Below, piece by piece: positions 60,308 through 64,000 of a DNA stretch of 64,000 bases. The DNA is from Halorubrum rutilum (lineage in GTDB: Archaea; Halobacteriota; Halobacteria; Halobacteriales; Haloferacaceae): the NCBI RefSeq assembly GCF_024494565.1, contig NZ_JANHDN010000002.1:1-64000 (forward strand). Direction: 5' to 3'. The notes under the pieces were generated by a model. The model had not been told where the DNA came from, made no database searches, and saw only the letters and a program-made list of their open reading frames with translations. Positions within the stretch are counted from its first letter, which is position 1. The number at the start of each line of letters is the position of its first letter. Position numbers and translations under genes: made by a program.

Positions 60308-61996
60308 ATGTCACCCGATGACAACGAATTCGAGAACGCCGTCGAGGGCCCGGTGGTCGACCGGCGAACCACGCTGTCGCTGCTCAGCGCCGCGGGGCTG
60401 GGCGGCCTCGCGGGCTGCGCCGGCGGCGGCGGCGACGGCGGAGACGGGGGCGACGGCGGCGACGGCGGAGGCGGAGAGGACGGCTCGGACGGCTCCTCGG
60501 GGAGCCAGGAGATCTCCACGGGCGGCCGGCTGCAGGCCGGCTGGTTCACCGGGAGCATCGACACGCTCGACCCGCCGTACATCAGCGTCGGCCAGTACTT
60601 CCAGCTGGCCGCGAACGTGTTCAGCGGCCTGACCAAGCTCGGGCCGGACCTCCAGATCGAGGGCGACCTCGCGGAGGACTGGTCGGTCGCCGACGGCGGT
60701 GCGACGTTCACCTTCACCCTCCGGGACGACGTCACGTTCCACAACGGGACCGAGTTCAGCGCGGACGACGTGGAGTACACGATCCGGCGGACCATCGAGG
60801 AGGAGGCCCCGGCGGCGTCGAAGCTGTCGAGCCTCCAGCCGATCGACGAGGGCGGCGTCGAGGTCGGCGGCGACTACGAGGTGACGATCCGCTGGGAGCA
60901 GCCCAACGTGACCTCGCTGGTGTACCTCACCCGCGGCCCGGGCCGCGCGGCGACCATCGTCAGTCAGGAGGCCATCGAGGAGATGGGCGCGGACCAGTAC
61001 AACGTCACCCCGGTCGGGACCGGGCCGTTCGAGGTAACGGGCCACGAGGTCGGTAACAGCGTCACGCTCGACGCCTACGACGACTACTTCGAGACCGACG
61101 AGAACGGCAATCAGCTCCCCTACCTCGACGGTATCGATGTCCAGCCGATCCCGGAGCCGTCCTCCATCGTGAACGCCCTCCGGAGCGGGGACATCCAGTT
61201 CGCGAACCTGCTCCCCTTACAGAACCTCGACCAGCTCGGGAACGACGCCGAGGCCAACACCGACGTGGCGCCGGGCATCAACTGGTACGGCCTCGCGATG
61301 AACGAGGAGCGGGAGCCGTTCGGCGACCGCCAGGCGCGACGCGGTATCGCGAAGGTCATCGACAACGAGCGCTTCGTCGAGACCGCGTACTTCGGCAACG
61401 CGCTGCCCGACACGGGCGTGCTGAACAGGGGGACCGGATGGGTCTGGCGCGAGGACAAGCCGGGCGACCAGGACTACGCGCCCGAGGAGGGACAGCAGCT
61501 GCTCGAAGAGTCCGGGGCCGCCGGCGCCAGCTTCTCGATCCTGGCCAACGAGGGCGGCACCCGGGAGGCGGAGGCGATGCGCCAGCAGCTCAACGAGGCC
61601 GGGTTCGACGTCGACATCGAGCAGGTCACCAGCTCGACGTACTGGACGCGCTACGAGGAGGGCGACTACGACACCACGATCGCCGGCAGCATCATCGACC
61701 CTGACCCGGAGCAGTCGCTGTGGAACTTCTACCGGCTGCCCGACGAGGGGGGCGTCTGGAACTGGGTCCGGTACGAGAACGAGGAGGTCCACAACCTGCT
61801 CGCCCAACAGCGGGCCGAGACCGACCGCGAGGCGCGTCGTGACCTGCTGTGGGAGATCGAGGACACGCTCATCGCGGACGTCCCGCACGCCTTCCTGGTG
61901 CACCAGGACGACATCGCCGGGGTCCGCGAGGAGGTGGGCGGGTTCAACCACCTCTCCGGACTCCGGAACTTCCACACCGTGTACCTGAACGAGTGA
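60308..61996 (+). CDS. Dipeptide/oligopeptide-type solute-binding lipoprotein
   Basis: A 562-aa family-5 (DppA/OppA-like) solute-binding protein. It has VDRRTTLSLLSAAGLGGLAGC at the N-terminus (Tat-like twin Arg and lipobox), a Gly/Asp linker, then LAEDWSVADGGATFTFTLRDDVTFHNG and the C-terminal domain. First gene of a transporter operon continuing to the window end. Substrate may be peptides, or another solute. Promoter TATA near 60275-60283. Confidence 0.9.
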   Translation: MSPDDNEFENAVEGPVVDRRTTLSLLSAAGLGGLAGCAGGGGDGGDGGDGGDGGGGEDGSDGSSGSQEISTGGRLQAGWFTGSIDTLDPPYISVGQYFQLAANVFSGLTKLGPDLQIEGDLAEDWSVADGGATFTFTLRDDVTFHNGTEFSADDVEYTIRRTIEEEAPAASKLSSLQPIDEGGVEVGGDYEVTIRWEQPNVTSLVYLTRGPGRAATIVSQEAIEEMGADQYNVTPVGTGPFEVTGHEVGNSVTLDAYDDYFETDENGNQLPYLDGIDVQPIPEPSSIVNALRSGDIQFANLLPLQNLDQLGNDAEANTDVAPGINWYGLAMNEEREPFGDRQARRGIAKVIDNERFVETAYFGNALPDTGVLNRGTGWVWREDKPGDQDYAPEEGQQLLEESGAAGASFSILANEGGTREAEAMRQQLNEAGFDVDIEQVTSSTYWTRYEEGDYDTTIAGSIIDPDPEQSLWNFYRLPDEGGVWNWVRYENEEVHNLLAQQRAETDREARRDLLWEIEDTLIADVPHAFLVHQDDIAGVREEVGGFNHLSGLRNFHTVYLNE

Positions 61997-62952
61997 TGTG
62001 GCGGTACATAGCGAAGCGCACCGGCCACGCGTTCTTCGTGATGTGGCTCGTGGCGACGACGGTGTTCGTCGGCCTGCGGTCGGTGCCGGGCGGGCCGGTC
62101 CGGGCGATGCTCGGCCAGGAGGCGACGCCGGAGGCGGTCGCGAGCCTCCGCGCCGAACTCGGCCTCGACCAGCCGCTGTACGTCCAGTACGTCGAGTGGT
62201 TCTCGGAGATGCTGGTCGGCGACTTCGGACAGAGCATCACGTCGAGCGAGTCCGTGGCGGGGCTCATCGCGGCGGCGGCCCCGCGGACGCTCTCGATCGC
62301 CGCCTTCGGCGTGGTGCTCGGGCTCGCCGTCGCGATCCCCGCCGGGATCATCGGGGCGACGAAGCGGAACCAGCTGCAGGACTACGTCGCGACGATCGGC
62401 GCGTTCATCGGGATCTCGATGCCGGCGTTCTTCGTCGGCATCCTGCTGGCCATCGTCTTCGGCGTGCAGCTCGGGTGGTTCCCCGTGGTCGGCTACACCC
62501 CGATCTCGGAGGGGGTCGTCCCGTGGCTGCGCAGCATCTTCCTCCCGGGCGTCGCGGTCGGGCTGCCGTACGCGGCGGGCGTCACGCGGATGATGCGGTC
62601 CTCGCTCATCGAGACGCTCGACGAGCAGTACATGCGGACGGCGGTCGCGAAGGGGGTTAGCTCGCGGATCCGACTGTACAAGCACGCGCTCCAGAACGCG
62701 CTGATCCCGGTCGTCACGATCGCGGGGATCCAGCTGGCGCTCATCCTCGGCGGGAGCGTCACCGTGGAGATCGTCTTCGGCATCCAGGGGCTGGGTCGGC
62801 TCCTCGTGAACTCGATCCTCGAACGCAACTACCCCGTGACGCAGATGACGATCCTGCTCATCGCGGGCATCTTCGTCTTCATGAACCTACTCGTCGACAT
62901 CGCGTACACGGCGATCGATCCGCGGATCCGATACGGAGGAGAGCAGTCATGA
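61996..62952 (+). CDS. Dipeptide-type ABC permease DppB
   Basis: A 318-aa permease: LDQPLYVQYVEWFSEMLVGDFGQS, the EAA-like loop TLDEQYMRTAVAKGVSSRI, and about six membrane helices. Start overlaps the binding-protein stop (TGATG), and it overlaps dppC by four. Confidence 0.92.
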   Translation: MWRYIAKRTGHAFFVMWLVATTVFVGLRSVPGGPVRAMLGQEATPEAVASLRAELGLDQPLYVQYVEWFSEMLVGDFGQSITSSESVAGLIAAAAPRTLSIAAFGVVLGLAVAIPAGIIGATKRNQLQDYVATIGAFIGISMPAFFVGILLAIVFGVQLGWFPVVGYTPISEGVVPWLRSIFLPGVAVGLPYAAGVTRMMRSSLIETLDEQYMRTAVAKGVSSRIRLYKHALQNALIPVVTIAGIQLALILGGSVTVEIVFGIQGLGRLLVNSILERNYPVTQMTILLIAGIFVFMNLLVDIAYTAIDPRIRYGGEQS

Positions 62953-63944
62953 GTGATAAGAACGCGGGTACTCCGGAGTTCGCGCGGCACGCCGGCGAGT
63001 TCGGTCCGGGCGAGGTCCCCGACGAGTACCACACCGAAGAGGCGGTCGAAGAGTACACGACGACGCGCGAGCGGATCGTCCGCGTCCTGAAGCGGGACAA
63101 GCTCGCGCTCCTGGGCGCGCTGGTCGTCGTCGGGTTCGTGCTGACGGCGGCGTTCGCGCCGTACGTCGCCCCGCACGGCCCGGAGGAGCAGTTCGGCTTC
63201 ATGCAGGAGCCGATGAGCGAGTCGACCGGCGACTTCGACGGCGACGGACAGCGGGAGACCGTGACGCATTACCTCGGGACCGACTCGTTCGGCTACGACA
63301 TCCTGACGCGGATCATGTACGGGGCGCAGATATCCCTCTTGGTGGCGTTCGCGACCGTCGCGTTCGCGTTCACCGTCGGGACGGCGCTCGGGACGCTCGC
63401 CGGCTTCTACGGCGGGAAGATCGACTCGGTGATCATGCGCGGGATCGACTTCATCTGGGCGTTCCCGACGATCATTCTCGGCGTCGGGATCATCGCCGTG
63501 ATGGGGGGGTTGGGCTGGCTCAACGTCGTGATCGCCATCGGGATCGCGTTCATCGACGACTTCGCCCGCATTGTGCGCGGTGAGGTGCTCTCCATCCGGC
63601 AGGAGGAGTACATCACGGCCGCGCAGGCGGTCGGGATGAGCGACGTCCGGGTGATGTTCAAGGAGATACTGCCGAACGCGGTGTCGCCGATCATCGTCCA
63701 GGCGACGCTCATGATCCCGCTGGCCATCCTCGGCGAGGCCGCCCTGTCGTTCCTCGGGCTGGGGGTGAAGCCGACGACCCCGACGTGGGGGCTCCTGATC
63801 TCGGACGGCCGGCAGTTCATCTCGCAGGCGTGGTGGATCTCGGTGATGCCGGGGCTGGCGATCATGACCGTCGTGCTGGCGTTCAACACGCTCGGAGACG
63901 GGCTCAGGGACGCGTTCGACATCTCCGAGAGCGAGGTGAGCTGA
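62949..63944 (+). CDS. Dipeptide-type ABC permease DppC
   Basis: A 331-aa permease with an N-terminal OppC_N helix (about 50-72), HYLGTDSFGYDILTRIMYGAQ, EAA loop EEYITAAQAVGMSDVRVMFKEILPN and LGEAALSFLGLGVKPTTPTWG. Forms the channel with DppB. Confidence 0.92.
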   Translation: MSDKNAGTPEFARHAGEFGPGEVPDEYHTEEAVEEYTTTRERIVRVLKRDKLALLGALVVVGFVLTAAFAPYVAPHGPEEQFGFMQEPMSESTGDFDGDGQRETVTHYLGTDSFGYDILTRIMYGAQISLLVAFATVAFAFTVGTALGTLAGFYGGKIDSVIMRGIDFIWAFPTIILGVGIIAVMGGLGWLNVVIAIGIAFIDDFARIVRGEVLSIRQEEYITAAQAVGMSDVRVMFKEILPNAVSPIIVQATLMIPLAILGEAALSFLGLGVKPTTPTWGLLISDGRQFISQAWWISVMPGLAIMTVVLAFNTLGDGLRDAFDISESEVS

Positions 63945-63945
63945 G

Positions 63946-64000
63946 ATGTCGACGCCGGTCCTCTCGGTCGACGACCTCCGGACGCAGTTCCCGACGGACC
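63946..64000 (+). CDS. ABC transporter ATPase (DppD-like), 5' part only
   Basis: Starts 1 nt after dppC and reads MSTPVLSVDDLRTQFPTD before the window ends. The N-terminus matches DppD/OppD ATPases and the place in the operon agrees. Confidence 0.7.
   Translation, partial: MSTPVLSVDDLRTQFPTD

Overview
This window is chromosomal DNA of a halophilic archaeon (class Halobacteria), most likely Halorubrum or a close relative. The evidence is very high GC, strongly acidic proteins, single TATA boxes about 25-30 nt before start codons (leaderless transcripts), and genes typical of the group: a halobacterial 2Fe-2S ferredoxin, CheF, a PitA-type chlorite-dismutase fusion, archaeal proteasome alpha, NMD3, GTP cyclohydrolase III and Tat-lipoprotein solute-binding proteins. 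The genus is a guess. No rRNA, CRISPR array, insertion sequence, integrase or phage gene was seen. There is one tRNA, Val(CAC).

Layout. 1-10 kb: a dispersed repeat, a zinc-ribbon protein, isocitrate lyase preceded by two odd small ORFs, thiL, an acetyltransferase, prs, a zinc-finger protein, ferredoxin, cheF, a metal-ATPase-like membrane protein without an ATPase, a MOSC protein and proteasome alpha. 10-14 kb: a secreted CARDB-like protein with a MacB/FtsX-type ABC pair in overlapping genes. 14-21 kb: thyA-folA, the second repeat copy, hisI with a coiled-coil gene, GNAT plus a DUF92 membrane protein, and small proteins. 21-30 kb: HAD phosphatase, GTP cyclohydrolase III, SDR, PitA, UspA, DHH phosphoesterase, PP-loop/PDCD5 pair and NMD3. 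30-42 kb: the third repeat copy, tiny proteins, an XPD-like Fe-S helicase divergent from an acyl-CoA ligase, a tRNA methylthiotransferase, a winged-helix regulator, a large hybrid histidine kinase with internal repeats, and sucCD.

42.2-53.5 kb is the most coherent accessory locus. It is a leftward array running from a branched-chain-type solute-binding protein through hydantoinase/oxoprolinase subunits A and B and an MFS transporter to two permeases and two ATPases. A ribbon-helix-helix gene lies upstream, and its promoter shares a motif with the array promoter. The array looks like one uptake-and-cleavage module for a cyclic amide such as a hydantoin or 5-oxoproline; the substrate is unknown. 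53.6-60.1 kb holds metabolic and small genes (SDR, PfkB kinase, PhoU, thioesterase, glutaredoxin-like protein, cobalamin adenosyltransferase, CBS protein). 60.3-64 kb starts a dipeptide-type ABC transporter operon cut by the window end.

The most unusual signal is a three-copy intergenic element (1-206, 16079-16353, 30120-30372). It has conserved blocks, a long stem preserved by compensatory changes, and a TATA-like box 16-19 nt past a conserved terminal block, oriented so that it could drive a structured RNA from the minus strand. Short tandem duplications (16-31 bp units) are common between genes, and repeat expansions interrupt several proteins.
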